Shown here one piece after another: positions 1 through 8,855 of a DNA stretch of 64,000 nt. A program made the translations under genes and the position numbers. The notes under the pieces were generated by a model that saw nothing but the letters and a program-made list of their open reading frames with translations, did not search any database and was not told the DNA's origin. This DNA is from PNOJ01 sp016706845 (lineage in GTDB: Bacteria; Krumholzibacteriota; Krumholzibacteriia; LZORAL124-64-63): assembly GCA_016706845.1 (NCBI GenBank), contig JADJIV010000004.1, positions 1-64,000 of the forward strand, written 5' to 3'. Each line of letters opens with the position of its first letter. Position 1 is the first letter of the stretch.

Positions 1-483
1 GCGCCCCAGCGCCGCGTAGAACGTCCGCCGCACCGCGAGGACGACATCCTGTGCGGCGGCGGACGAGCGCAGCGCCGCCGCCCGGCTGCCCGCATCCGCC
101 GCCGCGGCCGTGCGGGACAGCTCGCCGCCGGTGTACAGCGGCAGCGACAGGGCCAGGTTCACGTCGGCCACGTGTCCGTCGCCGAAGGACAGCGTGCGCG
201 ACGGCAAGCCGGGCGCCAGGCTGATCTCCGATTCCATGGTCTCGCTGGCGTAGCGGTACGTCGCGCCGAGCCCGAGCGACGGCAGGCGCCGGGCCGCCGC
301 CTCGCCGGCCGTCGCGACGGCCTCGGCTTCGACCGCCCGCAGCTCCTCGAGCCGCGGCGCGGCGGCGCGCGCCTGTTCCAGGCAGGCGTTCAGGTCGAGG
401 CGGTCGGCTTCCTGCGCGCCCGCCGCGGATGCCGCGACGGCGAAGAGGACCGCCGTCCAGCGGCACGCTTGCATCACCCGCAT
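1..483 (-). CDS. TolC-family outer-membrane efflux protein (N-terminal part)
   Basis: Only the first 161 codons are in the window; the frame runs open through the left edge. The protein starts with a signal peptide (MRVMQACRWTAVLFAVAASA, then AGAQ) and continues into a TolC/OEP helical region (LNACLEQARAAAPRLEELRA), followed by the family-typical strand segment ending LALSLPLYTGGELSR. These proteins form outer-membrane channels for RND or type I exporters. An AGGAG ribosome site lies 6 bases before the ATG. The gene follows the tetR-type gene by two bases, so the two are probably cotranscribed and the regulator may control an efflux operon whose remainder is off-window. Confidence 0.85.
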   Translation of the reverse strand, partial: MRVMQACRWTAVLFAVAASAAGAQEADRLDLNACLEQARAAAPRLEELRAVEAEAVATAGEAAARRLPSLGLGATYRYASETMESEISLAPGLPSRTLSFGDGHVADVNLALSLPLYTGGELSRTAAAADAGSRAAALRSSAAAQDVVLAVRRTFYAALGR

Positions 484-485
484 GC

Positions 486-1199
486 TCACTCCTTCCCCGC
501 CGGCGCCACGAGGATCCCGCCGCGGATCAGGTTCGTCAGGTGTTGGCGGTGCTGCGCCCAGGCCTCGTCGTCGGCCAGGGAGAAGCCCGTGATCTCGTGC
601 GCCACCGGCTCCATGAAGACCAGGCCGTAGGCGTTGGCCAGCAGGAACAGCAGCAGCGAAGCGGGCGGCGCCGCCGCCAGCCGGCCTTCGGCCTGGGCCG
701 CGCCGAGCATCCCCTGCAACTGCTCGCTCAACCCGAGGATGCCGAAACGGCCGAGTGTGCGGATCGCCTGCAGCATCCGCTGCGGCTCGGTGCCCATGAT
801 CATCCGGAGCAGTTGCAGCCGGACGCGGTCGCGCCGCAGGACGTCGAGCAGGCGCGCCGGGTACTGCACGAAGAGCTCGGCCGGCTCCAGATCCCCGTCG
901 AGCCCGCCCACGAGATCGCGCAACACCTCGACGACCTCGCGCAGCACCACCGCGTCGATCAGCCGGTCCTTGCTCCCATAGTAGTAGTGGATCATGGCCT
1001 GGTTGACCCCGGCCTGCGCCGCCACCAGCCGCATGCTCAACCCGGCGGGCCCCTTGTCCGCCAGCACGTCCCGCGTGGCGGCCAGGATCCGCCCCGCCGG
1101 CGAATCCGCCGCCGGCGGCGCCAGCTCCGGCGGCAGTTGCTCCAGCACCCCCCGCAACCGCTCCGCCGGCATCCGTGAATCGATCGACTGCTCGCGCAT
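486..1199 (-). CDS. TetR/AcrR-family transcriptional regulator
   Basis: About 237 residues. The N-terminal helix-turn-helix (SMRLVAAQAGVNQAMIHYYY followed by GSKDRLI) is a textbook TetR DNA-binding domain; the rest is an all-helical ligand-binding domain without further signature. I chose the ATG at 1199 because GGGGGC lies about 8 bases upstream. A longer TTG start at 1253 is open but would begin inside the palindrome at 1238-1266. The gene leads into a TolC-family gene, so a ligand-responsive repressor of efflux is the natural inference. The ligand cannot be predicted. Confidence 0.85.
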   Translation of the reverse strand: MREQSIDSRMPAERLRGVLEQLPPELAPPAADSPAGRILAATRDVLADKGPAGLSMRLVAAQAGVNQAMIHYYYGSKDRLIDAVVLREVVEVLRDLVGGLDGDLEPAELFVQYPARLLDVLRRDRVRLQLLRMIMGTEPQRMLQAIRTLGRFGILGLSEQLQGMLGAAQAEGRLAAAPPASLLLFLLANAYGLVFMEPVAHEITGFSLADDEAWAQHRQHLTNLIRGGILVAPAGKE

Positions 1200-1237
1200 C
1201 GAATTGCCCCCATAGATCGAAGTCCCGATATCATAAA

Positions 1238-1266
1238 TTAATCGACCAATCAAGTCAATCGATCAA
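1238..1266. promoter_or_regulatory. Imperfect palindrome, candidate TetR operator
   Basis: A 29-bp imperfect inverted repeat with arms TTRATCGA and TCGATYAA lies in an AT-rich island just upstream of the tetR-type start. Size and position fit an autoregulatory TetR operator. No experimental support. Confidence 0.5.
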
Positions 1267-1374
1267 TTCATTTTTTCCATCCGATTGAATGAGCATCCGG
1301 TTGGAGGGCAGGGAGCCGCGGGCGCGGGCGCGGGGGCGCCGGGCGCGCCGCGGGGCCCCCCCCCCGCGTTGCAA

Positions 1375-2799
1375 TCAGAATTGGAAATAGATGAACGGTG
1401 GATTGCTGTAGACGCGGTAAACCGCCGCCGCCAGGGTGATCCCGAACAGCGCCGACCCCACCGAAAACTGCAGCCACGGCCGCCGCGAATCGGCCAGCCA
1501 GGTGTGGCTGCCAGTCGCCTCCTGGACGATGTCCAGCGTCAGCATGATCGCGCAGACCAAGAAGACGTGCGCGGCGCCGAAGACGAACAGGCCCTGACCG
1601 GCGGCGATCCCCGTCATGATCTTCCAGGCGGTCGGGAAGTCGGGCGAGCGGAACAGGATCTTCGCGATGCCGAGCAGGTGGAAGGTGACGACGACCTTCA
1701 CCACGTCCCAGGCGAAGGCCCGCGGCGCGCGCGGCCAGTGCAGGTCGACCTTGCGCCCGTCGGTCAGCCGGTAGAGCACCAGGTAGAAGCCGTTGAACAC
1801 GCCCCAGGCCACGAACGTCCAGCTCGCGCCGTGCCAGAGCCCGCCCAGGAACATCGTCACCATCAGGTTGACGTAGCCGCGCAGGCGGCCCTTGCGGTTG
1901 CCGCCCAGCGGGATGTAGAGGTAGTCCATCAGCCAGGTCGACAGCGACACGTGCCAGCGCTTCCAGTACTCGGCGGGGCTGCGGCTGAGGTTCGGCGCGT
2001 GGAAGTTCTCCATCAGCTCGAAGCCCAGCAGGTGCGAGACGCCGCGGGCGATGTCCGAGTAGCCCGAAAAGTCGCCGTAGATCTGGAAGCAGAAGGCGTA
2101 GACGCCGGTCAGCAGCTGGCCCGCGGTGAAGGCGCCGGGGTCGTCCCAGACCTGGGTCACGTAGGGCGCCAGCGTATCGGCCACGAAGAGTTTCTTGAAG
2201 AAGCCCATCAGGATCAGGTTCAGGCCGGTCTCGACCTGGCGCCGGGTCACCGTGCGCGGCTGCTGGACCTGCGGCAGCAGGCGGGTCGCGCGCTCGATCG
2301 GCCCGGCCACGAGCTGGGGGAAGAAGGCCACGAACAGCGAGAATTCGATGAGGTCGCGCGACGGCTCCAGGCGGCGGCGGTAGACGTCGATCGTGTAGCT
2401 CATCGTCTGGAACGTGTAGAAGCTGATGCCCACCGGCAGCAGCACCCGCAGCAGCGGGAGGTGGGGCTCCATCCCGAAGGACTCGATCAGCACGCCCATC
2501 GAGTCGACGAAGAAGTTGAAGTACTTGAAGAAGCCCAGCAGGCCGAGGTTCGTCGCCATGCTGACCAGCAGCAGGCGCTTGCGCACGGACTGGTTGTCCG
2601 TCCGACCCATGCGTCCGGCGGCCCAGTAGTCGACTCCGGAGGAGATCCACAGCAGCAGCAGGAAGCGCCAGTCCCAGTAGCCGTAGAACACGTAGCTGGC
2701 GACCAGCAGGAACACGTTCTGCGGCCGGTGCCGCAGTCGCGGGTAGACCAGCAGGACCACGGCCAGGAAGAGCACGAAGATCAGCGAATTGAACAGCAT
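1375..2799 (-). CDS. MBOAT-family membrane O-acyltransferase (AlgI-like)
   Basis: 474 residues with many hydrophobic segments. It carries MBOAT hallmarks: PVGISFYTFQTMSYTIDVYR near residue 125, FFPQLVAGPIER near 175, YGDFSGYSDIARG near 250, and the catalytic-histidine motif GGLWHGASWTFVAWG near 325. AlgI/DltB/PatA relatives move acyl groups across the inner membrane onto polysaccharides or other envelope polymers. No AlgJ/AlgX-type SGNH partner is seen within the window, so the acceptor is unknown. It starts at an ATG with no strong ribosome site and is divergent from pabB. Confidence 0.92.
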   Translation of the reverse strand: MLFNSLIFVLFLAVVLLVYPRLRHRPQNVFLLVASYVFYGYWDWRFLLLLWISSGVDYWAAGRMGRTDNQSVRKRLLLVSMATNLGLLGFFKYFNFFVDSMGVLIESFGMEPHLPLLRVLLPVGISFYTFQTMSYTIDVYRRRLEPSRDLIEFSLFVAFFPQLVAGPIERATRLLPQVQQPRTVTRRQVETGLNLILMGFFKKLFVADTLAPYVTQVWDDPGAFTAGQLLTGVYAFCFQIYGDFSGYSDIARGVSHLLGFELMENFHAPNLSRSPAEYWKRWHVSLSTWLMDYLYIPLGGNRKGRLRGYVNLMVTMFLGGLWHGASWTFVAWGVFNGFYLVLYRLTDGRKVDLHWPRAPRAFAWDVVKVVVTFHLLGIAKILFRSPDFPTAWKIMTGIAAGQGLFVFGAAHVFLVCAIMLTLDIVQEATGSHTWLADSRRPWLQFSVGSALFGITLAAAVYRVYSNPPFIYFQF

Positions 2800-2879
2800 G
2801 GCCGGGACATTAGCCGCGCCGGCCCGCGCCTGTCAAAGACCGTGTTGACCGCCGCCGGGCCGGCCGCGAAACTGGGTGC

Positions 2880-4345
2880 ATGGCAGCCGCGCACCACATC
2901 CTGGAACCCGTCGACCACGTGAAGCCGTTCTGGCGCCTCGTCGAGGCGTTCCGCGCCGGCGGCCGGGCGGAGCCCGTGCTGCTGGACAGCGCGGCAGGCG
3001 ATCCCCGGTTCGGCCGCTTCTCCTACCTGGGCGTGGGCGAGACGGCGACCTTCGAGGCGCGCCGGCGTCCCGACGGCCGGGCCGACGTGGTGACCGGCGG
3101 CGGGGACGGGCCGCGACGCCTGAGCGGCGTCGACCCCTTCGCGGCGCTGCGGACCTGGCGCCGCGACACGGCGGCGCCGGCCTGGGCCCTGCAGGCGGCG
3201 CGCTTCCCCTTCGTCCACGGGATCGTCGGCTGGTTCGGCTACGAGGCGGGCCACTGCCTGGAGTCCTACCCCGACACGGGGCGCGACGACCTGGGCCTGC
3301 CGGACCTGCGCTTCGTGAGGCACGAAGCCCTGCTCGTGCGCGACCACGGCGCCGGCCGCACCTGGCTGTCGGCCGTCGGACGCGGCCCCGACGACGCGGC
3401 CGCGCGCCGCGACGCGGACCGCATCGCCGACGCGGTCCGCGACCGGCTCGCGTCCTGGGGGCCCCTGGCGCTGCCGCGGTGCCGGCCCCACGCACGGCCG
3501 ACGCCGTCGCAGGACGGCCGCGCGGACTACATGGCCCGCGTGGCCGCCGTCCAGCGCGACATCCGCGACGGGCGCGTCTTCGAGTGCTGCCTCACGCGCC
3601 GCCTCGGGCTGGAACTGCGGGCCGACCCCTGGCGGCTCTACGGCAAGCTGCGCGGCAACAACGCGGCGCACTTCGGCGCCTGGCTGACCTGCGGCGACGT
3701 CGCGGTGCTCTGCTCCTCGCCCGAGCGCTTCCTGAGCCTCGACCGCGACCGTTGGCTCGAGACGCGGCCGATCAAGGGCACCCGCCCCAGCAGCGCCGAT
3801 CCCTGGGAAGACACCCGTTGCACGACGAGCTGGCCGCCTCGCCGAAGGACCGCGCCGAGAACCTCATGATCGTGGACCTGGCGCGCAACGACCTGGGACG
3901 CGTCTGCGAGACGGGGAGCATCGAGGTGCCCGAGCTGATGGCCGTCGAGCTCTGCGGGTGGGTGTGGCAGATGGTCTCGACCGTGCGCGGCCGCCTGCGC
4001 GCCGGGCTGGACGGGATCGACGCCGTGCGCGCCTGCTTCCCGGGCGGCTCGATGACCGGGGCGCCCAAGATCGAGGCCATGAAGATGATCGACGAGCTGG
4101 AGCCGTGGTCGCGCGGCGTCTACGCCGGCTCGCTGGGCTGGCTCGACGACGCGGGCGCCATGGACCTCAACATCGTCATCCGCACGCTGGTGGTGCGCGG
4201 CGGCCGCGCCGTGTGCGGGGTCGGCGGCGCGGTGACCGCCGACAGCGATCCGGCGGCCGAGTGGCAGGAGACGCTGGACAAGGCGGCGGCGCTCGCCGGC
4301 GCGGTCGACGCGGCCAACCGGCCCGACATTCCCGTCAACTCCTGA
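2880..4345 (+). CDS. pabB: Aminodeoxychorismate/anthranilate synthase component I, frameshifted
   Basis: Chorismate-binding enzyme of about 488 residues once one base is restored. The first frame gives the N-terminal domain and the RPIKGTRP motif. The frame breaks at 3817-3818 (DPWEDTR, then LHDELAASPKDRAENLMIVD in the next frame). The second frame carries DLARNDLGRVCETGSIEVPE and FPGGSMTGAPKIEAMKMID. GSMTGAPK is closer to PabB than to TrpE, so I favour 4-amino-4-deoxychorismate synthesis for folate. All catalytic motifs survive on both sides of the break, so a sequencing deletion is likelier than real decay. No glutaminase partner (pabA) is adjacent. Confidence 0.85.
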
Positions 4346-4361
4346 CGAGCGCCGGAACGGG

Positions 4362-4396
4362 AACCGGGAGGCCCCCTCGCGGGAAGCCTCCCGGTT
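4362..4396. terminator. Bidirectional intrinsic terminator
   Basis: A perfect 11-bp inverted repeat (AACCGGGAGGC / GCCTCCCGGTT) with a 13-base loop separates the convergent pabB and FGE-like genes. Short T-rich flanks lie on both sides. Confidence 0.75.
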
Positions 4397-4417
4397 GTTG
4401 CGTCGGGACGGCCGTCG

Positions 4418-6325
4418 TCAGTCGGTGTAGCGGGCCACGCGGAAGCCGGCGTAACGACTGGCGAGGTTCGGGAGCGACCGGGCCGCGGAGCGGCAGTCGC
4501 CGGGATTGCTGTAGTAGGAGCCGCCCCGCAGCGCGTGCGTGCTGCCGGTGCCGCGGCCGATCGGGTCGGCGATCGTGCAGTCCAGCGACAGCAGCGTCGG
4601 GATGCCGCCCGGGTTCGGGCGGTAGACCTGCCCGCGCACGAAGAGGTTGAGGTCCGCGACCCGGTCCCGCGCGAACTGGGAGCCGCCGGCCTCGACGACG
4701 CTGAAGTCGTCGACCATCAGGATCTTGCCGCCGACCAGCACGCTCGTCACCGCGCCGGTCAGGGTCACCGTCCCGGTCACGCCGTCCCCGTAGGTCCCGT
4801 TGAAGACGGGCGCGGAGGTCACCGCCACGGTGACGCCGGGGGCGACGGTCCCCGGCAGCTCGGAGAACATGCCGCGGTAGAGCGTCTGGCCGTTGACCCG
4901 GAAGTTGGTGACGCTGTCGAAGTCGGCGTAGTGGAAGCTGACCTGCGACGTGGTCACGCCGAGGTTCGAGACGCCGAAGGTCGCGCCGATCTGGTCGAGG
5001 CGGAAGATCTTCTCGGTGCCGAACCCCGTCTCGGCCTCCATGACGGTGATCGTGCCGCGCTGCTGGATGGTGCCGTCGGGGAACGTGAAGTCGCCGAGCT
5101 GCAGCGAGACGCTCTCGTAGTTGCGGCTGAAGTCCCAGGTCCACTCCCACACGTTGCCGTGCATGTCCTCGAGGTCCCAGTCGTTGGGCTGCTTGTCCCC
5201 GACGGGGTGGACGTGGGACGAGCTGTTGTTGCAGTACCAGGCGATCAGCTCCAGGTTCGGGTCGCTGTAGCAGCTGGACGCGGCCGAGGTCAGGTCGCCG
5301 TTGCTGAGCGCGGTGATCGTGCCGGCGCGGCAGGCGTACTCCCATTCGGCCTCGGTCGGCAGCCGGTAGCCGTCGGCGCCCTGGTCCCAGGTGGCCGTCG
5401 AGCCGGCGACCGTGTAGGCCGGCGCGTAGCCCTCGGCGAGCGAGAGCGCGTTGCAGAACTCGACCGCCTGCAGCCAGGAGACCGACTCCATGGGGTAGTC
5501 GCCCGGGCAGGTCAGGCAGACGTCGTCGTAGTAGCTCGGGTTGCTGCCCATCAGGTTGACGTACTGCTCCCAGGTGATCTCCGTCTCCGCCAGCTCGAAG
5601 GGGCGCGTCAGCGTGACGCGGTGCTGGGGCCACTCGTAGCTGCTGCTGCCCGTCTCGCCGCGGGGGCTGCCCATGAGGAAGGTGCCCGGCACGATCGGCT
5701 TGAAGGTGATGCTCGATCCCTCCTCCGACACCCAGGTGGCGGTGAAACGGAGTCCCTCGCCCTGGTCGAGGGTCAGGGTGACGACGGCCGGCGCCGGCGT
5801 GGTCCAGTCGTCCACGTCGCCCCAGGTCACGGTGTAGTCGCCCGGATCCATGTTCTCGTAGCGGATGAAGCCCGTGCCCGAGGCGCTGAACTCGTCGGGG
5901 CCGGTGATGGACCAGGGGAAGCCGAAGCCCTGGTCGTTCGGCAGCGGGTCGATGTCGATCTGCCCGGGCAGGATCTCGCCGCCGGTGGCCCGGTAGGTGG
6001 CGGTGAACGTCGTCAGGGCGCCGGCGGCGACGTTCTTGGTCACCTCGGCGGGCGACGGCGTGACCCAGCCGGTGACTCCCTGCCAGGTGATGGTGTAGGA
6101 CCCGACCGCCATGTCCACGAGCACCTCGTCGCCGGCCCCCTCGTGCTGGTAGCCGTCGGGCCCCGCGAGCTGCCAGGGGAAGGGCGTGTTCGACCCCAGC
6201 GGGTAGACGCCGATGGTCCCGGTGCCCGTCAGTCCGGACGTCGTCTCGTCGTTGCATCCCGCCAGGACGATCAGGCCGAGGGCCAGCACGACCAGCCCGC
6301 TGCGGCACAGGGCGGCTCTGTTCAT
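4418..6325 (-). CDS. Lipoprotein with PEGA-like repeats and a split formylglycine-enzyme-fold (SUMF1) domain
   Basis: 635 residues. The signal peptide ends in a lipobox (LIVLAGCNDE). Two tandem beta-rich repeats of about 75 residues follow; both contain GPD and YTxTWxxVxxWxTPxPA, as in PEGA-type repeats. From about residue 230 comes an FGE-sulfatase/SUMF1-like domain (GTFLMGSPRGE, ETEITWEQYVNLMG, YRLPTEAEWEYACRAG, LEDMHGNVWEWTWD, LRGGSYYSNPGDCRSAARSL, YAGFRVAR). Unusually, about 150 residues of beta-type sequence (from SRNYESVSLQLGDFTF to KILMVDDFSVVEAGG) separate the WEW motif from the LRGGS motif. The start is the ATG after GGGAGA. The role on the cell surface is unknown; catalysis is not implied. 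Confidence 0.85.
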   Translation of the reverse strand: MNRAALCRSGLVVLALGLIVLAGCNDETTSGLTGTGTIGVYPLGSNTPFPWQLAGPDGYQHEGAGDEVLVDMAVGSYTITWQGVTGWVTPSPAEVTKNVAAGALTTFTATYRATGGEILPGQIDIDPLPNDQGFGFPWSITGPDEFSASGTGFIRYENMDPGDYTVTWGDVDDWTTPAPAVVTLTLDQGEGLRFTATWVSEEGSSITFKPIVPGTFLMGSPRGETGSSSYEWPQHRVTLTRPFELAETEITWEQYVNLMGSNPSYYDDVCLTCPGDYPMESVSWLQAVEFCNALSLAEGYAPAYTVAGSTATWDQGADGYRLPTEAEWEYACRAGTITALSNGDLTSAASSCYSDPNLELIAWYCNNSSSHVHPVGDKQPNDWDLEDMHGNVWEWTWDFSRNYESVSLQLGDFTFPDGTIQQRGTITVMEAETGFGTEKIFRLDQIGATFGVSNLGVTTSQVSFHYADFDSVTNFRVNGQTLYRGMFSELPGTVAPGVTVAVTSAPVFNGTYGDGVTGTVTLTGAVTSVLVGGKILMVDDFSVVEAGGSQFARDRVADLNLFVRGQVYRPNPGGIPTLLSLDCTIADPIGRGTGSTHALRGGSYYSNPGDCRSAARSLPNLASRYAGFRVARYTD

Positions 6326-6484
6326 CGAAGGTCTCCCTTGGGGTCGTTCACGCGAACCGCCGATCACGCGGGTCGACGATCACGTGCGCGTGGGGTACGT
6401 CGGGTGCATCGGTCGCTCGGGTCCGCCCTCGGGCGGCACACCCGGCTGAAAATACAACACGGACGACGCGGATGCCAGTTTCCC

Positions 6485-6512
6485 TTGCCGTTGCGCGGCC
6501 CCGTGCTATCCT
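6485..6512 (+). promoter_or_regulatory. Candidate promoter of the metal-transport operon
   Basis: TTGCCG, a 16-bp spacer, then TATCCT. It lies upstream of the MntR-type gene and immediately before the palindrome at 6522-6537. Confidence 0.5.
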
Positions 6513-6521
6513 GTGCCGGAA

Positions 6522-6537
6522 TTTAGGTCGCACTAAA
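6522..6537. promoter_or_regulatory. MntR/DtxR-type operator candidate
   Basis: Inverted repeat TTTAG-N6-CTAAA, about 10 bp downstream of the putative -10 element and 38 bp before the regulator start. Its TTAG/CTAA half-sites resemble those bound by DtxR/IdeR/MntR-family repressors, so metal-dependent autorepression of the whole operon is likely. Confidence 0.65.
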
Positions 6538-6574
6538 CCACCCTGCGGGGGACCCCTCCCGCCGCGAGGTCCGG

Positions 6575-7015
6575 GTGAAGCACACCGAATCCGCCGAGAA
6601 CTACCTCAAGACCATCTGGGACCTGGAAACCGGTCACGGCCGGGCCACGACCAGCGAGATCGCGCGCCGCCTGGCGGTCGCCCCCGCTTCGGCCACCGGC
6701 ATGGTCAAGCGCCTGTCCGGGCTCGGGCTGCTCGACCACACGCCGTACCGGGGCGTCACCCTGACCGAAGACGGCCGCCGCACCGCCCTGCGCGTGGTGC
6801 GGCGCCACCGCCTGATCGAGTCCTTCCTGGTGCGGATCATGGACGTGCCCCGGGACCGTGTCCACGACGAAGCCGAGCGCTGGGAGCACGTCCTGTCCGA
6901 GGACATGGAAGACCGCATCGACCAGCTGCTCGGCCACCCCGATCGCGACCCCCACGGGTCGCCCATACCCGCCCGCGACACCGCCTCGTCGCCGGCGCCG
7001 GAGGAACCGTCGTGA
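6575..7015 (+). CDS. Metal-dependent transcriptional repressor, DtxR/MntR family
   Basis: 146 residues. The winged helix (ENYLKTIWDLE, TSEIARRLAVAPASATGMVK, GLLDHTPYRGVTLTEDGRR) is followed by the dimerization and metal-binding helix region (RHRLIESFLV, HDEAERWEHVLSEDMEDRI). The E-x3-H-x3-S/E spacing is typical of the family. It lacks the SH3-like third domain, so it is of MntR/TroR size. GTG start with GAGG 6 bases upstream. Its stop overlaps the start of the binding-protein gene (TGATG), which makes it the first gene of a TroR-ABCD operon and the probable manganese or zinc sensor for it. Confidence 0.92.
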   Translation: MKHTESAENYLKTIWDLETGHGRATTSEIARRLAVAPASATGMVKRLSGLGLLDHTPYRGVTLTEDGRRTALRVVRRHRLIESFLVRIMDVPRDRVHDEAERWEHVLSEDMEDRIDQLLGHPDRDPHGSPIPARDTASSPAPEEPS

Positions 7016-8010
7016 TGCGAACCGTCGCCAGCAAGACCCGGGTCGGGCGGGCCGTGCGCGGACCCGTGCCGGCCCTCGCCCTCGCCGCCCTCGCCCTCGC
7101 CGCTCTGGCGTGCGGCGCGGCCGGTTGCGGCGGCGCCGGCGAGCGGCGCCGGGACGGCCCCCTGAACGTGGTGGCGACCACCGGCATGGTGGCCGACGCC
7201 GCCGCCCGGATCGGCGGCGACCGCGTGCGGGTCATCGGTCTGATGGGCCCCGGCGTGGACCCCCACCTCTACAAGGCCAGCGAGGGCGACGTGCGCCGGC
7301 TCCAGGAAGCCGACCTCGTCCTGTACAACGGGCTGCACCTGGAAGCGAAGATGGGCGAGGTGCTCGGGCGCCTCGGCGCGACCCGCCCGGCGCGCGCCGT
7401 GGCCTCGGCCGTCGCCCCCGCCGACCTGCAGGCGACGCCGGGCTACGCCGGCGCCCACGACCCCCACATCTGGTTCGACGTGCGGCTGTGGCGCGACGCG
7501 GTCGTCGCCGTCGGCGAGGCGCTGGCCGCCGCCGACCCGCCGGGTGCGGCGGACTACCGGCGCCGCCTCGACGACTACCGGGCCGAGCTGGATTCGCTGG
7601 ACGCCTGGGTGCGACGGCGCGTGGCGACGGTGCCGGCCCCGGCGCGGGTGCTGGTCACGGCCCACGACGCCTTCGGCTACTTCGGCCGCGCCTACGGCCT
7701 CGAAGTGCGCGGCCTGCAGGGCACCAGCACGGCGACGGAAGCCGGCACGCGCGACGTGCAGGACCTGGCCGCCTTCCTGGCGGAGCGCCGCGTGCCCGCC
7801 GTCTTCGTGGAGTCCTCGGTCCCGCCACGGACCGTCGAGGCGCTGCAGGCGGCCGTGCGCGCGCGCGGCCACGACGTGCGCATCGGCGGTTCGCTCTACT
7901 CGGACGCGCTCGGCGATCGCGGCGGCCCGGCCGCCACGTACGTCGGGATGGTCCGCGCCAACGTGACGACCATCGTCGAGGCCCTCGGCGGCGCGAAGGA
8001 GGCCCCGTGA
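7015..8010 (+). CDS. Zn/Mn ABC transporter substrate-binding lipoprotein (TroA/ZnuA family)
   Basis: 331 residues. The hydrophobic leader ends in a lipobox (GAAGC). The metal ligands expected from the TroA family are visible: His in GVDPHLYKASEGD, His in DPHIWFDVRLW, His in VTAHDAFGYFGRAYGL and Asp in SLYSDALG. The His-His-His-Asp set matches TroA-type receptors for Mn/Zn. There is no His-rich loop as in many ZnuA proteins. It would capture divalent metal at the outer face of the inner membrane and pass it to the two permeases encoded downstream. Its stop overlaps the GTG of the ATPase gene. Confidence 0.92.
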   Translation: MRTVASKTRVGRAVRGPVPALALAALALAALACGAAGCGGAGERRRDGPLNVVATTGMVADAAARIGGDRVRVIGLMGPGVDPHLYKASEGDVRRLQEADLVLYNGLHLEAKMGEVLGRLGATRPARAVASAVAPADLQATPGYAGAHDPHIWFDVRLWRDAVVAVGEALAAADPPGAADYRRRLDDYRAELDSLDAWVRRRVATVPAPARVLVTAHDAFGYFGRAYGLEVRGLQGTSTATEAGTRDVQDLAAFLAERRVPAVFVESSVPPRTVEALQAAVRARGHDVRIGGSLYSDALGDRGGPAATYVGMVRANVTTIVEALGGAKEAP

Positions 8011-8855
8011 CGGTTCGCGACCCCTCCCCGGCCCCGCCCGCGCCGCACACCGGCGCCGGCCTCGCCGTCGCCGTGCACGACCTGACGGTCGCCTACCGCG
8101 ACAAGCCCGTGCTGTGGGACGTCGACCTCGAAGTGCCGCCGGGCCTGCTGCTGGCCGTGGTCGGCCCCAACGGCGCCGGCAAGAGCACCCTGCTGAAGGC
8201 GATCCTGGGCCTGGTGCCAACGGCCGCCGGGCAGGTCCTCATCCAGGGCGAGCCGCTGGCGCGGGCCCGCGACCGCGTCGGCTACGTGCCGCAGCGCGGC
8301 AGCGTCGACTGGGACTTCCCCACCTCGGCGCTGGACGTGGTGACCATGGGCACCTACCGCCGCCTGGGCTGGGTGCGCCGGCCCGGGCGCCGCGAGCGCG
8401 AGGCCGCGCTGTCCGCGCTCGAACGCGTCGGCATGGCGGCCTTCGCGGACCGGCAGATCAGCCAGCTCTCCGGCGGCCAGCAGCAGCGCGTGTTCCTGGC
8501 GCGGGCGCTGGTCCAGGACACGGACGTGACCTTCATGGACGAGCCCTTCCAGGGCGTCGACGCCATCACCGAGCGCGCCATCGTCGACCTGTTGAAGGAC
8601 CTGCGCGCCCGCGGCCGCACCGTGGTGGTGGTGCACCACGACCTGCAGACGGTGCCCGACTACTTCGACTGGGTCACCCTGCTGAACGTGCGGCGCATCG
8701 CCTCGGGCCCGGTCGCCGAGGTCTTCACCGAGGAGAACCTGCGCCTGACCTACGGCGGGCGCGTGGGCTTCCTCGAGCGCAAGGCCGACCCCACGCCGGG
8801 TCCCGGCCGGCACGACGATCCCACCGCCGTCCACTTCGGCAGGATCAGGCCGTGA
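8007..8855 (+). CDS. Zn/Mn ABC transporter ATP-binding protein (TroB/MntB-like)
   Basis: 282 residues. Walker A (GPNGAGKST) near residue 52, Q-loop (VGYVPQRGSVDWDFP), signature (LSGGQQQRVFLARAL), Walker B (VTFMDEPFQGVD) and H-loop (VVVVHHDL) are all intact. The sequence around the Q-loop, SVDWDFPTSALDVV, is characteristic of Mn/Zn transporter ATPases. The GTG start overlaps the previous stop by GTGA, and the next gene overlaps the same way, so the operon is translationally coupled. Confidence 0.95.
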   Translation: MTVRDPSPAPPAPHTGAGLAVAVHDLTVAYRDKPVLWDVDLEVPPGLLLAVVGPNGAGKSTLLKAILGLVPTAAGQVLIQGEPLARARDRVGYVPQRGSVDWDFPTSALDVVTMGTYRRLGWVRRPGRREREAALSALERVGMAAFADRQISQLSGGQQQRVFLARALVQDTDVTFMDEPFQGVDAITERAIVDLLKDLRARGRTVVVVHHDLQTVPDYFDWVTLLNVRRIASGPVAEVFTEENLRLTYGGRVGFLERKADPTPGPGRHDDPTAVHFGRIRP

